Shown here piece by piece: positions 1-8,601 of a DNA stretch of 64,000 nt. Source of the stretch: Leptotrichia sp. oral taxon 498 (lineage in GTDB: Bacteria > Fusobacteriota > Fusobacteriia > Fusobacteriales > Leptotrichiaceae); NCBI RefSeq assembly GCF_002240055.1, contig NZ_CP016753.1:1302001-1366000 (forward strand), written 5' to 3'. Position 1 is the first letter of the stretch, and the number at the start of each line of letters is the position of its first letter. The position numbers and the translations under genes were made by a program. The notes below the pieces were generated by a model. That model ran no database searches. It saw only the letters and a list, made by a program, of their open reading frames with translations, and was not told where the DNA came from.

Positions 1-120
1 GAAAATGGTTATAAAATAAAAGTTTTGGAAACAGATTCCAAAGTTATTGGAGTTGATACAAAAGAGGACTTGGAAGAAGTTATAAAGTTTATCTGCAAAA
101 ATGGAATTATTTTGGAGTAA
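1..120 (+). CDS. kdsB: KdsB C-terminus (3-deoxy-manno-octulosonate cytidylyltransferase), cut by window edge
   Basis: The window opens inside a reading frame that ends with TAA at 118-120. The 39 visible residues contain the phrase SKVIGVDTKEDLEEV, which matches the usual C-terminal signature of KdsB (GVDTPEDLE). KdsB activates Kdo with CTP for lipopolysaccharide inner-core synthesis in the cytoplasm, so the host should have an outer membrane. The 5' part lies outside the window and the catalytic region cannot be seen. The call rests on one short motif; another nucleotidyltransferase with the same tail is possible. Confidence 0.65.
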   Translation, partial: ENGYKIKVLETDSKVIGVDTKEDLEEVIKFICKNGIILE

Positions 121-219
121 AAAAATTTTTAGAAAATTGAAAATTTATTGTAAATTAAAAAATTTAAATTCTGACTGAAATGATTTTTAATAAAATTTTA
201 TGAAAAGAGGTGCTTTTTT

Positions 220-858
220 ATGAAAAAGAGGATTCTATTTTTAATTTTCTCTGTCTTATTTTTAAATTCTTGTGCAGCGACTGCGGTTGCGACTGGACTT
301 TTAATGACTTATGAACTTGGGTGTAATGAAGGGGAAATGAAAACTTGCGATTCAGATGATTCTGTTGTGAAAAGAGTGGCTAAAGGACTAACTTGGCCTG
401 TGATAGAGCCAATAAAAAGTATTTCTGATGGTATAGAAGATTATCAGCCAAAAAGAAAAAATAGATATATGGCATATTCAAATAAAAGTCATAAGGAATC
501 TGTTAGTCGTGTAACGTTACGAGTGATAGATAGAGAAATGGCGACACAAACAGTAAATATTTTGGGTAAAAATATACAAATTTCAGTTCCTAAAAATGTT
601 GAATTAAAAGTTATAGATAATGATATAGAAATGATAGATGCACAGTCTGGTTATGGACTTCCAATAAAATTTTTTACTGTTTCAAATCCTTGTAATAATC
701 AGGAAGAATGGAAAAATAAAGAGTACAAAGATAAATATTTGAAAAAAATATCTAAAGATGAATATTTTTATTTAAAATCTTATACCTATGATGGAAAAGA
801 GCTGGAAGATAAAATTGTAAAAGCAAATAACATGGAAAAGATTTGTGAAAATAATTAA
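220..858 (+). CDS. Lipoprotein of a local paralogous family
   Basis: This 212-residue protein has a lipoprotein signal peptide: a Lys-Lys-Arg start, a hydrophobic core and a lipobox ending at Cys18 (LFLNSC). It should be anchored in a membrane and face the periplasm or outside. The body is charged and has no domain I recognise. Near residues 145-155 it carries SGYGLPIKFF followed by a Cys. The same block occurs as TGYGLPVHFL in the next gene and as TGYGIPVITNF in the lipoprotein at 47112, so the three are paralogues. A weak AAAGAGGTG ribosome site lies just upstream. It is probably co-transcribed with the next two genes. Function unknown. Confidence 0.7.
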   Translation: MKKRILFLIFSVLFLNSCAATAVATGLLMTYELGCNEGEMKTCDSDDSVVKRVAKGLTWPVIEPIKSISDGIEDYQPKRKNRYMAYSNKSHKESVSRVTLRVIDREMATQTVNILGKNIQISVPKNVELKVIDNDIEMIDAQSGYGLPIKFFTVSNPCNNQEEWKNKEYKDKYLKKISKDEYFYLKSYTYDGKELEDKIVKANNMEKICENN

Positions 859-884
859 AAATTAATGATTGGAGAATTAATATT

Positions 885-1457
885 ATGAAAAAAGCATTTT
901 TATTAATTTTGAGTGCAATTTGTTTGAATTCTTGTCATGCTCTTGTTATAAGACCGCTGACAGAAGCGACAGTTGCAGTTATAGGAGCACCGTTTTATGC
1001 AGTTGGTAAGTTACTTCCTAAAAAAGATGAGCAGGATTATGGTAAATATAGAGAAGGTTATCGTGCCTATAAAGTCGAAGAATATAAAGATAGAATTGAC
1101 AAATTGATGAGTGATATTTTACAAAGGGAATGGGAAAAAACGACATTTTTTTCTGGTTTTGTGGATACGGATTACCATACAGAACAAATTTTACTTCCTA
1201 AAGGTTTAGTTGTAGAAAAAGATGTGTTGGTTGATAAAGAAACTGGTTATGGATTGCCTGTTCATTTTTTAAAAGATGAGTACCCTTGTTATTTTGACAG
1301 AAAAAAAGGGATATATGATTTGAAGTCAAAAGAAGAATATTTTATAAAAGGGAATAGAAGAGATTATTTCAGAATTGAAAGTGAAACTGAAAAAGGAAAC
1401 TTACTTGAAAAAATGATTTTGGAGAAAAATAATGTGCAAAGAGGGTGTAAGCAATGA
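885..1457 (+). CDS. Lipoprotein, paralogue of the preceding gene
   Basis: This 190-residue protein starts with a typical lipoprotein signal peptide ending in the lipobox CLNSC (Cys17). The mature part shares the motif TGYGLPVHFLKDEYPC with the upstream paralogue and the gene at 47112. A conserved Cys follows the motif, and another Cys lies close to the C-terminus in all three, so a disulfide is possible. It lies 26 bp after the first lipoprotein, and its stop overlaps the start of the next gene by 4 bp, which indicates one operon. No enzyme motif is visible. The function is not known; an envelope or host-contact role is only a guess. Confidence 0.7.
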   Translation: MKKAFLLILSAICLNSCHALVIRPLTEATVAVIGAPFYAVGKLLPKKDEQDYGKYREGYRAYKVEEYKDRIDKLMSDILQREWEKTTFFSGFVDTDYHTEQILLPKGLVVEKDVLVDKETGYGLPVHFLKDEYPCYFDRKKGIYDLKSKEEYFIKGNRRDYFRIESETEKGNLLEKMILEKNNVQRGCKQ

Positions 1458-2038
1458 AAAAATTGATACTTTTTTTGATAATATTTACCAGCTTTATCGT
1501 ATTTCCTGAGCAAAAAGATAAAAATAGTGAAATTTATGAAAAAAGAAAATATTCAACCGTTTTAAAAATTGAGAATGATGACTATGATAGAGCTGTTGGG
1601 ATAAGGACGAGCAATAGAAGAGATTTAAAAGGGGTAATGACGGTTATAATGGGAGGAAGTTTTTCTGTAGACAATGATGTGGCTAGTATATACAATCAAA
1701 TATCTAAAAATGCGAATAAAGTTACATTGATTTATTTCGATGACAAAGATACACCTACTATAAAAAGAGTAATTGATACTTTAAAAAAGAAAAAATTTAG
1801 CGGAAAAGTTGAAGTTATTTCTTTTTTGAATAAAGAAAGCAAAATTTTAAAAAATAGTTTTGCAAAAAAAGATTGGAGTTACTCAAATTATTATAATTTA
1901 GATGATATTTCAGAATTAGTTAGTTATGATGGGGAGAAAAAAACTAAAAGTGAAGTTATAAAAATATTTTTAGAAAAAATAAAAAAATCTTTAGAAAATA
2001 ACGAAGACGATATAAATAAATTTTATGAAACAAATTAG
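1454..2038 (+). CDS. Secreted protein of unknown function
   Basis: The 194-residue product begins with a hydrophobic signal sequence (residues 1-18) without a lipobox Cys, so it is probably exported or membrane-tethered. Residues 50-130 read as an alternating hydrophobic pattern (GVMTVIMGG, VTLIYFDD, GKVEVISFL) consistent with a small alpha/beta fold. Its ATG overlaps the stop of the upstream lipoprotein gene (ATGA), so translation is likely coupled. The alpha-amylase gene follows after 9 bp. I do not recognise the family. An envelope role fits the two lipoprotein neighbours, but nothing in the sequence proves it. Confidence 0.6.
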   Translation: MKKLILFLIIFTSFIVFPEQKDKNSEIYEKRKYSTVLKIENDDYDRAVGIRTSNRRDLKGVMTVIMGGSFSVDNDVASIYNQISKNANKVTLIYFDDKDTPTIKRVIDTLKKKKFSGKVEVISFLNKESKILKNSFAKKDWSYSNYYNLDDISELVSYDGEKKTKSEVIKIFLEKIKKSLENNEDDINKFYETN

Positions 2039-2047
2039 GAGAAAAAT

Positions 2048-3496
2048 ATGTTAAATGGAGTAATGATACAATATTTTGAGTGGAATTTAGCTGATGATGG
2101 AAAACATTGGGAAAGATTAAAAAATGATGCCGCTCATCTAAAAGAAATTGGAGTTTCAGCAGTTTGGATTCCTCCTGCCTATAAAGGAACTTTTTCAGGG
2201 GATGTTGGATACAGTGCTTATGATTTGTGGGATTTGGGAGAGTTTAATCAAAAAGGAACTGTGCGTACAAAATACGGAACAAAAGAAGAACTCATTGATG
2301 CGATTAATGAACTTCATAAATATGGAATAAATGTCTATTTGGACGCTGTGCTTAATCATAAGGGAGGTGCTGACGAAACAGAAAGATTTTTGGCAATAGA
2401 AGTGGATCCTGAAAACAGAAATGAAGAAATTTCAGAACCAAAAGAGATTGAAGGGTGGACAAAATTTACTTTTCCTGGAAGAAATAAGAAATATTCTGAA
2501 TTTGAATGGAACCATGCTCTTTTTAGCGGAGTTGACTATGATAATTTAACAGGAAAAACTGCAATTTATAAAATTGCTGGAGAAAATAAAGGATGGGCAG
2601 AAAATGTGGATTCTGAACTTGGAAATTATGACTATCTTATGAATGCCGATGTGGATTATTCGCATCCTGAAGTGAGAAATGAAATTATAAACTGGGGGAA
2701 ATGGGTTGTAAACGAATTAAATCTCGATGGATTCAGAATGGATGCTGTAAAACATATAAGCGAAGATTTTATCAAAGAATTTTTAATTGAAGTAAGAAAA
2801 GTTTATGGAGAAAAATTTTATTCTGTTGGAGAATATTGGAAAGGTGACTTGGATACTTTAAAAACTTATTTGGAAAATATAGGATACGAAACTGATTTAT
2901 TTGATGTGGGACTTCATTTTAATTTCCACGAAGCTTCAGTAGAAAAAGAAAACTATGATTTAACAACAATACTGGATAATTCAATAATGCTTATGGATCC
3001 AATTAAAGCGGTAACATTTGTGGATAATCACGATTCGCAAAAGGGAAGTGCACTGGAATCTGAAATAGAAAGCTGGTTTATTCCACATGCCTATGCGATA
3101 ATATTGCTTTCTGAAAAAGGTTATCCGTGCTTGTTCTATGGAGATTATTACGGTGTAGGAGATAATAAAAGTCCGCATGGATGGGTAATAGATAAACTTC
3201 TTTATGTGAGAAGAAATAACGCTTATGGAGAACAGATAAATTATTTTGATGATCCAAATATAATAGCTTTTTACAGAAAAGGTAGGGAAAATGAAATAAA
3301 TACAGGATGTGTAGCTATTTTATCCAATAATGAAGATGGAGAAAAAGCTATTGAAATTGGAAAAGATAGAATAGGACAAGTTTGGGAAGAAGTTACAGGA
3401 AGCGGATTTGAAGACGTGGCAATTGATGAAGAAGGAAATGCCGCATTTAGAGTCGAAGGTCAAAAAATTGCAGTTTGGGTACCTAAAAAACAATAG
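2048..3496 (+). CDS. amyA: Cytoplasmic alpha-amylase, GH13
   Basis: The 482-residue enzyme has the full GH13 set: region I DAVLNHK, region II GFRMDAVKH with the catalytic Asp nucleophile, region III VGEYW with the acid/base Glu, and region IV FVDNHDSQ with the third Asp. It has no signal peptide, so it should act in the cytoplasm on maltodextrins or stored glycogen, splitting alpha-1,4 bonds. The start MLNGVMIQYFEWN and the overall length match the cytoplasmic alpha-amylases close to the Bacillus liquefying enzymes (probably GH13_5). A C-terminal beta domain is present (about residues 390-482). The start is supported by AGGAGAAAA just upstream. It follows the secreted-protein gene by 9 bp. 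Confidence 0.93.
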   Translation: MLNGVMIQYFEWNLADDGKHWERLKNDAAHLKEIGVSAVWIPPAYKGTFSGDVGYSAYDLWDLGEFNQKGTVRTKYGTKEELIDAINELHKYGINVYLDAVLNHKGGADETERFLAIEVDPENRNEEISEPKEIEGWTKFTFPGRNKKYSEFEWNHALFSGVDYDNLTGKTAIYKIAGENKGWAENVDSELGNYDYLMNADVDYSHPEVRNEIINWGKWVVNELNLDGFRMDAVKHISEDFIKEFLIEVRKVYGEKFYSVGEYWKGDLDTLKTYLENIGYETDLFDVGLHFNFHEASVEKENYDLTTILDNSIMLMDPIKAVTFVDNHDSQKGSALESEIESWFIPHAYAIILLSEKGYPCLFYGDYYGVGDNKSPHGWVIDKLLYVRRNNAYGEQINYFDDPNIIAFYRKGRENEINTGCVAILSNNEDGEKAIEIGKDRIGQVWEEVTGSGFEDVAIDEEGNAAFRVEGQKIAVWVPKKQ

Positions 3497-3543
3497 TTTG
3501 AAATATGAAAAAATAAAAAAATAAAATTAAAGGAGAAAAAATT

Positions 3544-3762
3544 ATGAAAAAAATAAAATTAGCATTAATATTATCGGTCTTAGTAGGAGCGCTTAATTCA
3601 TGTACTGCAGTTGCGCTTGGAGCTGGAGCTGTTGCTGGAGGATACACTTGTACAAAAACAAATATCTGTAAAGATTTAATAAATAAAAAAAATAATACTA
3701 AAAATATTCAAAGTACACAGCCAAATACAGAACCATCAAGTATAAATGAGAGTGGATTATAA
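3544..3762 (+). CDS. Small lipoprotein
   Basis: This 72-residue protein has a lipoprotein signal ending at Cys20 (ALNSC), then a short hydrophobic Gly/Ala stretch (ALGAGAVAGG), two further Cys residues and a polar Asn/Thr/Ser tail. The mature protein would be only about 52 residues. The opening of the mature region (CTAVALGAGAVAGG) resembles that of the lipoprotein at 220 (CAATAVATG), so it may be a much shortened relative. AAAGGAGAAA precedes the start. It ends 44 bp before proB but is unlikely to be linked to proline synthesis. Function unknown. Confidence 0.6.
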   Translation: MKKIKLALILSVLVGALNSCTAVALGAGAVAGGYTCTKTNICKDLINKKNNTKNIQSTQPNTEPSSINESGL

Positions 3763-3806
3763 AATTATAGAAAGGAGAAGTTACAAAAAAACTGTAACTG
3801 CAAAGT

Positions 3807-4949
3807 ATGAAAAAACAGAATAAAAGAGAAGAAATTTTAGAAGATATACAGAGAATAGTGATAAAAGTTGGAACTTCTACGCTTACTGATGAAAATGGAC
3901 AGCTGGATTTGCAAAAAATGAAAAAAATAGTTGTGGAAATCAGCAATCTCCAAGACAAGGGATTTGATGTGATACTTGTTTCATCTGGAGCAGTTGGAGC
4001 TGGAATGGGGCTTCTTGAAATCGAAGAAAGACCGAAGTTGCTTTCAGAAAAGCAGATGTTATCAGCAGTTGGACAAGTGACACTTATGCAAGTTTATCAG
4101 ACTTTTTTTAAAAAGTATGACAAGCTTATTGGACAGCTTCTTTTGACTAAAGGAGAATTTTCAAACAGAAAAAGGTATTTGAATGTAAGAAATGTATGTA
4201 ACGCCTTTCTGGATAAAAAAATAATTCCGATTATAAATGAAAATGATGCAATTGTTTCAGATGAGCTTAAAGTAGGAGATAATGATACAATGTCAGCGCT
4301 TGTTTCAGGACTGATTGATGCAGATTTATTAATTATTCTGTCGGATATAGACGGACTTTACAACAAAAATCCTAAGAAATATGAAGATGCCAATTTGATT
4401 GAAGTTGTTGGAGATATAAATGAAGATGTAAAAAATATGGCTGGTGGAAAAGGCTCAAAATTTGGAACTGGTGGAATGATTACGAAAATAATGGCTGCAG
4501 AAATGGCAACAAAAATTGGGACAAATTTAGTTATCGTAAATGGAGATGACCCGAGAAACATCTCAAGAGTTGTGGAAAAAGAAAATATTGGAACATTGTT
4601 TGTAAGAAAAAATAAAAAAATTAGCTCTAAAAAATATTGGCTTGCTTATGGAACAAATAAAAAAGGTGAAGTCGTAGTTGATGAAGGTGCAGAAAAAGCT
4701 CTGCTTTCAGGAAAAAGTTTGCTTCCAATAGGAATTAAATCAGTTTTTGAAACATTTGACAGAGGTGGAGTCTTGGAAATAAAAAACTCTAAAAATAAAG
4801 TTATTGCCAATGGAATTTCAAACTATTCGTCAGATGAAATTGAACTAATAAAAGGGCAAAAAAGTGAAGACATCGAAAAAATATTGGGGCATAAATATGA
4901 CGATGTCGTGATTCATGCGGACAATATTGTTTTGATTGAAAATGTATAA
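3807..4949 (+). CDS. proB: Glutamate 5-kinase (ProB)
   Basis: ProB phosphorylates the gamma-carboxyl of glutamate, the first step of proline synthesis. The 380-residue protein has the amino-acid kinase fold with IVIKVGTSTLT near the N-terminus, VSSGAVGAG, PIINENDAIV and GTGGMITKI, all diagnostic for the family. The last hundred or so residues (from about 280) form the PUA domain found in long ProB forms, including LPIGIKSVF and FDRGGVLEI. It leads the proB-proA-proC set, with 146 bp before proA. Gaps of this size allow one operon or several promoters. End-product inhibition by proline is known for the family but cannot be read from sequence. Confidence 0.95.
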   Translation: MKKQNKREEILEDIQRIVIKVGTSTLTDENGQLDLQKMKKIVVEISNLQDKGFDVILVSSGAVGAGMGLLEIEERPKLLSEKQMLSAVGQVTLMQVYQTFFKKYDKLIGQLLLTKGEFSNRKRYLNVRNVCNAFLDKKIIPIINENDAIVSDELKVGDNDTMSALVSGLIDADLLIILSDIDGLYNKNPKKYEDANLIEVVGDINEDVKNMAGGKGSKFGTGGMITKIMAAEMATKIGTNLVIVNGDDPRNISRVVEKENIGTLFVRKNKKISSKKYWLAYGTNKKGEVVVDEGAEKALLSGKSLLPIGIKSVFETFDRGGVLEIKNSKNKVIANGISNYSSDEIELIKGQKSEDIEKILGHKYDDVVIHADNIVLIENV

Positions 4950-5095
4950 ATTTAATTTAAAAAAATTTTGAAAAATAATTCATTAATGCAAAGTATTTAG
5001 GATTTTTTTTTAAATAAAATAAAATAAAGTAAAGTATATTTGAATAAATTTTTATAAATTATTAATATTAATAAATTGAAATAGGAGAAAAAATT

Positions 5096-6355
5096 ATGAA
5101 TAAATATATCGAAGAAATGGGAAAAAAGGCAAAAATTGCTTCTCAAAAACTTTTGACGCTTGATACAAAAATTAAAAATAATGCACTTCGTGCCATTGCA
5201 GATGAAATAATTGAAAAAAAGGAAGAAATAAAAGCGGCAAATAAAATTGATTTGGAAAATGGGAAAAAGGCAGGGCTTAGTTTTGCGTTGCTTGACAGAA
5301 TGGAATTGACAGACGCTAGAATTGAAGGGATGGCACAAAGTTTGAGAGAAATTGCGGCATTTAATGATCCGATTGGAGAAATTTTAACTGGATGGAACCA
5401 CAAAAATGGGATGTCGATTGCGAAAAAAAGAGTCCCACTTGGCGTGATTGGAATGATTTATGAATCAAGACCAAATGTTACGATTGATGCGGCAGGGCTA
5501 TGTTTGAAATCTTCAAATGCAGTAATTTTGAGAGGTTCTGAAAATGCAATAAATTCAAATATTTATTTGAGCAGACTTTTCAGCGAAGTTGGGAAAAAAG
5601 TGGGAATTCCTGAAAATTCAGTTCAGTTGATTGAAAAGCCAGAACGGGAATTGGTAAAAGAAATGATAACTTTAAACGAATATATTGATGTTTTGATTCC
5701 AAGAGGCGGAAAAGGCTTAAAAAAATTTATGATTGAAAATGCGACAATTCCTGTAATTGAGACAGGAGCTGGAGTTTGTCATGTTTTTGTCGATGAAAGC
5801 GCAGATATTGAGATGGCTTTACCAATAATTGAAAATGCAAAAACTCAAAGACCTAGCACTTGTAATTCGATTGAAACGGTTTTAGTTCATAAAAATATTG
5901 CAAGTGAAATATTGCCAGAATTGACGGATATGATGATAAAAGATAAAGTTGAGCTTAGATACAGCAAAGAAGCGCTTGAAATTGTTGGAAACAGAAGTGA
6001 TGTGAAATTGGCTCAAGATGAAGATTTTGGAACGGAATATTTGGATATGGTGATGTCGCTAAAATTGGTGGACAATGTGGAAGAAGCAATTTGTTACATC
6101 AATGAGCACGGAACACATCACTCGGATTCGATTATTACTAAAAATATTCAAAATGCTGAAAAATTCTTGAATGAAGTGGATTCGGCAGCGGTTTATTTAA
6201 ATGCGTCAACTAGATTTTCTGACGGCGGAGAATTTGGATTTGGTGGAGAAATAGGAATTTCTACGCAAAAATTACACGCTCGTGGGCCTATGGGAGTGAG
6301 AGAGTTGACTACGACTAAATATGTAATTCGTGGAAATGGACAAATTAGAGAATAA
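5096..6355 (+). CDS. proA: Gamma-glutamyl phosphate reductase (ProA)
   Basis: ProA reduces gamma-glutamyl phosphate with NADPH to glutamate semialdehyde, the second proline step. The 419-residue sequence has the family landmarks: GMIYESRPNVTIDAAGLCLKS, ILRGSENA, VLIPRGGKGLKKF, and the catalytic Cys in QRPSTCNSIETV. The C-terminal HTRFSDGG-type block (STRFSDGGEFGFGGEIGIST) is also intact. The start is supported by ATAGGAGAAA. It sits between proB and proC in the same orientation. The length is normal for the family and no key residue is missing. Confidence 0.95.
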   Translation: MNKYIEEMGKKAKIASQKLLTLDTKIKNNALRAIADEIIEKKEEIKAANKIDLENGKKAGLSFALLDRMELTDARIEGMAQSLREIAAFNDPIGEILTGWNHKNGMSIAKKRVPLGVIGMIYESRPNVTIDAAGLCLKSSNAVILRGSENAINSNIYLSRLFSEVGKKVGIPENSVQLIEKPERELVKEMITLNEYIDVLIPRGGKGLKKFMIENATIPVIETGAGVCHVFVDESADIEMALPIIENAKTQRPSTCNSIETVLVHKNIASEILPELTDMMIKDKVELRYSKEALEIVGNRSDVKLAQDEDFGTEYLDMVMSLKLVDNVEEAICYINEHGTHHSDSIITKNIQNAEKFLNEVDSAAVYLNASTRFSDGGEFGFGGEIGISTQKLHARGPMGVRELTTTKYVIRGNGQIRE

Positions 6356-6413
6356 AATTTTTTTATAAGAAAATAAAAAAATCATATTCAAGTTATAAAA
6401 CTAAGGAGAAAAA

Positions 6414-7220
6414 ATGAAAATAGGATTTATTGGAACAGGAAATATGGGGAGTTCGATAATTAAAGGAATTTTATCTTCAAAATTTGAAAAAAGTGAAAAT
6501 ATAAATATTTTTGATTTGGATAAAGAAAAAGTAAACAATTTAGTTAAAGAATATGGAGTAAATGCCGTAAATAGTGAAAAAGAGCTGGCAGAAAATTGTG
6601 ATATTATTATTTTGTCAGTAAAACCACATATTATTCCTATAGTTTTAAAAAATTTGAGTGGAAATGTAAAAAAAGATACAATTATTTTGACAATTGCAGC
6701 TGGAATAAGTATTTCCATGATTGAAAATGCTTTGGGAGAAGATAAAAAAGTTGTTAGAACAATGCCAAATACTCCTGCTCAAGTACTTTCAGGAATGACA
6801 GCGGTTACATTTAATAAAAATATTGAAAATTCTGAAAAAGAAATAATTTTTAAACTTTTAAATAGTTTTGGAAAAAGTGTAGAAATTGAAGAAAAATTGA
6901 TGCATGCATATACGGGAATAAGCGGCTCACTTCCAGCGTATGTCTACATGTTTATGGAAGCACTAGCTGACGGTGGCGTACTTTGCGGAATGCCAAGAAA
7001 TAAAGCATACGAAATAGTTGCTCAAACTGTAGCGGGATCAGCAAAAATGCTTCTTGAAACAGGAAAGCATCCAGGACAGTTAAAAGACGAAGTTTGCTCT
7101 CCATCTGGAACGACAATCGAAGTAGTCAGAGTTTTAGAAAATGGAAATTTTCGTGGAAATGTAATTGAAGCGGTTGTAGCTTGTACAGAAAAGTCGAAAG
7201 AAATGGCAGGAGAAAAGTAA
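6414..7220 (+). CDS. proC: Pyrroline-5-carboxylate reductase (ProC)
   Basis: ProC makes proline from pyrroline-5-carboxylate using NAD(P)H, the last step of the pathway. The 268-residue protein starts with the Rossmann motif GFIGTGNMGSS. It also has VVRTMPNTPAQV, the C-terminal helical signature GSLPAYVYMFMEALADGG, and HPGQLKDEVCSPSGTT near the active site. AAGGAGAAAA precedes the ATG. It ends just before a clear hairpin terminator at 7230-7267, so the proline genes are insulated from the CRISPR island that follows. Confidence 0.95.
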   Translation: MKIGFIGTGNMGSSIIKGILSSKFEKSENINIFDLDKEKVNNLVKEYGVNAVNSEKELAENCDIIILSVKPHIIPIVLKNLSGNVKKDTIILTIAAGISISMIENALGEDKKVVRTMPNTPAQVLSGMTAVTFNKNIENSEKEIIFKLLNSFGKSVEIEEKLMHAYTGISGSLPAYVYMFMEALADGGVLCGMPRNKAYEIVAQTVAGSAKMLLETGKHPGQLKDEVCSPSGTTIEVVRVLENGNFRGNVIEAVVACTEKSKEMAGEK

Positions 7221-7228
7221 ATTTACAA

Positions 7229-7267
7229 AGAAAAACTGAATTTTTTGTTTAGTTTTTCTTTTTTTTA
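7229..7267 (+). terminator. Terminator after proC
   Basis: AGAAAAACTGAA and TTTAGTTTTTCT pair as a 12-bp stem with one wobble pair around a short TTTTTTG loop, and a T run follows. It lies 9 bp after the proC stop and marks the boundary between the core genes and the CRISPR island. Confidence 0.75.
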
Positions 7268-7277
7268 TAAAAAAATT

Positions 7278-7305
7278 TTGAAAAAAGAGAAAAATATGGT
7301 AAAAT
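7278..7305 (+). promoter_or_regulatory. Promoter in CRISPR leader 1
   Basis: TTGAAA (7278-7283) and TAAAAT (7300-7305) are spaced 16 bp apart, with TGG just before the -10 giving an extended -10 element. The same arrangement occurs in leader 2 (24622-24649). It lies about 207 bp before the first repeat, so the precursor crRNA would start with a long leader. Confidence 0.55.
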
Positions 7306-7512
7306 AAGTTTGTAGAAAAAGTTCCTACCACTACAAGAAATAAAAAAGTGTTAAGAAAATCCACTCAAAGCCAGTAAAAATGAGGATTAGGAGTTACGGA
7401 AAATGCTAAAAAAGCAACAAAAATTGAAAAAAATTAAGCAAAAAAAAGCAATTTTAATGTCTGAAAAAATCTCTATAACATTGATGAATAAAGGATTTTC
7501 TTGAAAGTACGG
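7306..7512 (+). promoter_or_regulatory. CRISPR leader 1
   Basis: The sequence immediately left of the first repeat is closely similar, by eye over about 80 percent, to the region left of the second array at 24650-24854. The most conserved pieces are TTCCTACCACTA, TTAGGAGTTACGGAAAATGC, AATGTCTGAAAAAATCTCT and, next to the repeat, AAAGGATTTTCTTGAAAGTA. Leaders hold the sequences that direct spacer integration and usually the array promoter. No gene is visible here. Confidence 0.75.
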
Positions 7513-8360
7513 GTTAAAGTAGTTTATCCATTAAAACAAGGATTGAAACCATTTCTATTTTTATTAAAAAACCATTCTTCACTAAAGTTAAAGTAGTTTA
7601 TCCATTAAAACAAGGATTGAAACAGAATTTAACAATGGGTATTCGTCTTCTCTTTTATCTGGTTAAAGTAGTTTATCCATTAAAACAAGGATTGAAACAC
7701 TTCAACGTCGTTGAAAATATCGTCTAGGCTTTCAGTTAAAGTAGTTTATCCATTAAAACAAGGATTGAAACGATCATTCCGATTTATTATGTATCGCTGA
7801 CGATCTGGTTAAAGTAGTTTATCCATTAAAACAAGGATTGAAACAGTTGTATTGTAATAACTCTAGATTGATTTGGAAGTGTTAAAGTAGTTTATCCATT
7901 AAAACAAGGATTGAAACCTAATTGATAGAATTATATATGTACTGAATGCTTTATTGTTAAAGTAGTTTATCCATTAAAACAAGGATTGAAACATTCAGCC
8001 GCCTATCAATCAGCCGCCATCTTAGTAGGTTAAAGTAGTTTATCCATTAAAACAAGGATTGAAACTCTTTACCCATCCCCAATACTGTTATTGTATTCAT
8101 TGTTAAAGTAGTTTATCCATTAAAACAAGGATTGAAACAAGGTAACGATAGATACAAAGCGATAGAAGTATATAACCAGTTAAAGTAGTTTATCCATTAA
8201 AACAAGGATTGAAACTGTATTCGATATGTATAAATCTTCTTTTTATTATAGTTAAAGTAGTTTATCCATTAAAACAAGGATTGAAACAATAAATTTTGTA
8301 TCGGGTGTCATTGTGGCACTCAAGTTGAAATAATAATTCTATTAAAATAAAGATAAAAAA
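7513..8360 (+). CRISPR. CRISPR array 1: 11 identical repeats, a degenerate final repeat, 11 spacers
   Basis: Eleven identical 37-nt repeats start at 7513, 7587, 7662, 7735, 7808, 7881, 7956, 8029, 8102, 8179 and 8251. Each begins GTTAAAGTAGTTTATCC and ends ACAAGGATTGAAAC. A decayed twelfth repeat at 8324-8360 still keeps the ATTAAAATAAAGAT core, which marks the trailer end. The spacers are 35-40 nt (mostly 36) and all differ. The ATTGAAAC 3' end is the usual 8-nt crRNA tag of Cas6-processed type I-B and III arrays and shows transcription from left to right, in agreement with the leader on the left. Spacer targets cannot be found without a search. Confidence 0.98.
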
Positions 8361-8373
8361 TTAAAAAATATTT

Positions 8374-8410
8374 AATCACAGTTAAGTTATAAAACTGTGA
8401 TTTTTTTTTG
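8374..8410 (+). terminator. Terminator after array 1
   Basis: AATCACAGTT (8374-8383) and AACTGTGATT (8393-8402) form a perfect 10-bp stem with a 9-nt loop, followed by nine T. It ends the array transcript just before the first composite promoter. Confidence 0.85.
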
Positions 8411-8412
8411 GA

Positions 8413-8459
8413 AATAAGTTAATTAGTAAAAAAAATAAGTTATAAGGATTGGATATAAT
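8413..8459 (+). promoter_or_regulatory. Composite promoter A: two AATAAGTTA boxes plus TATAAT
   Basis: Two identical AATAAGTTA boxes (8413-8421 and 8434-8442) are 21 bp apart. The second ends 11 bp before TATAAT (8454-8459). The same layout recurs at 8507, 10660, 18241, 20441, 21715 and 25027. No normal -35 box is present, so the boxes probably recruit an activator or a special sigma factor. Another copy (B) follows 94 bp downstream before the first GTPase gene. Confidence 0.65.
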
Positions 8460-8506
8460 TATTGTGTAAAGAATGAGAGAGAAAAATTTTTGAAATTTAA
8501 AAATAA

Positions 8507-8553
8507 AAAGAGTTATTTTTAGGAAAAAATAGGTTAGAGAGAAAAGGTATAAT
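8507..8553 (+). promoter_or_regulatory. Composite promoter B for the first GTPase gene
   Basis: AAAGAGTTA (8507-8515) and AATAGGTTA (8528-8536) are 21 bp apart, then 11 bp to TATAAT (8548-8553). The spacing is identical to promoter A. The GTPase start codon lies about 50 bp further on. The sequence after A and after B is also alike (TGTAAAGAATGAGAGA and TGTAAATGAGAAAGAG), which suggests an ancestral tandem duplication with loss of the gene that belonged to A. Confidence 0.65.
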
Positions 8554-8601
8554 GATTTTGTAAATGAGAAAGAGAATAAAAAATATGGAGTGTGATTGAT
8601 T

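Noticed and set aside
2981-3178. Minus-strand frame of 65 codons inside the alpha-amylase gene
   Set aside because: It lies fully inside a convincing gene, has no ribosome site and an unlikely composition. Many similar shadow frames in the window were dropped for the same reason.
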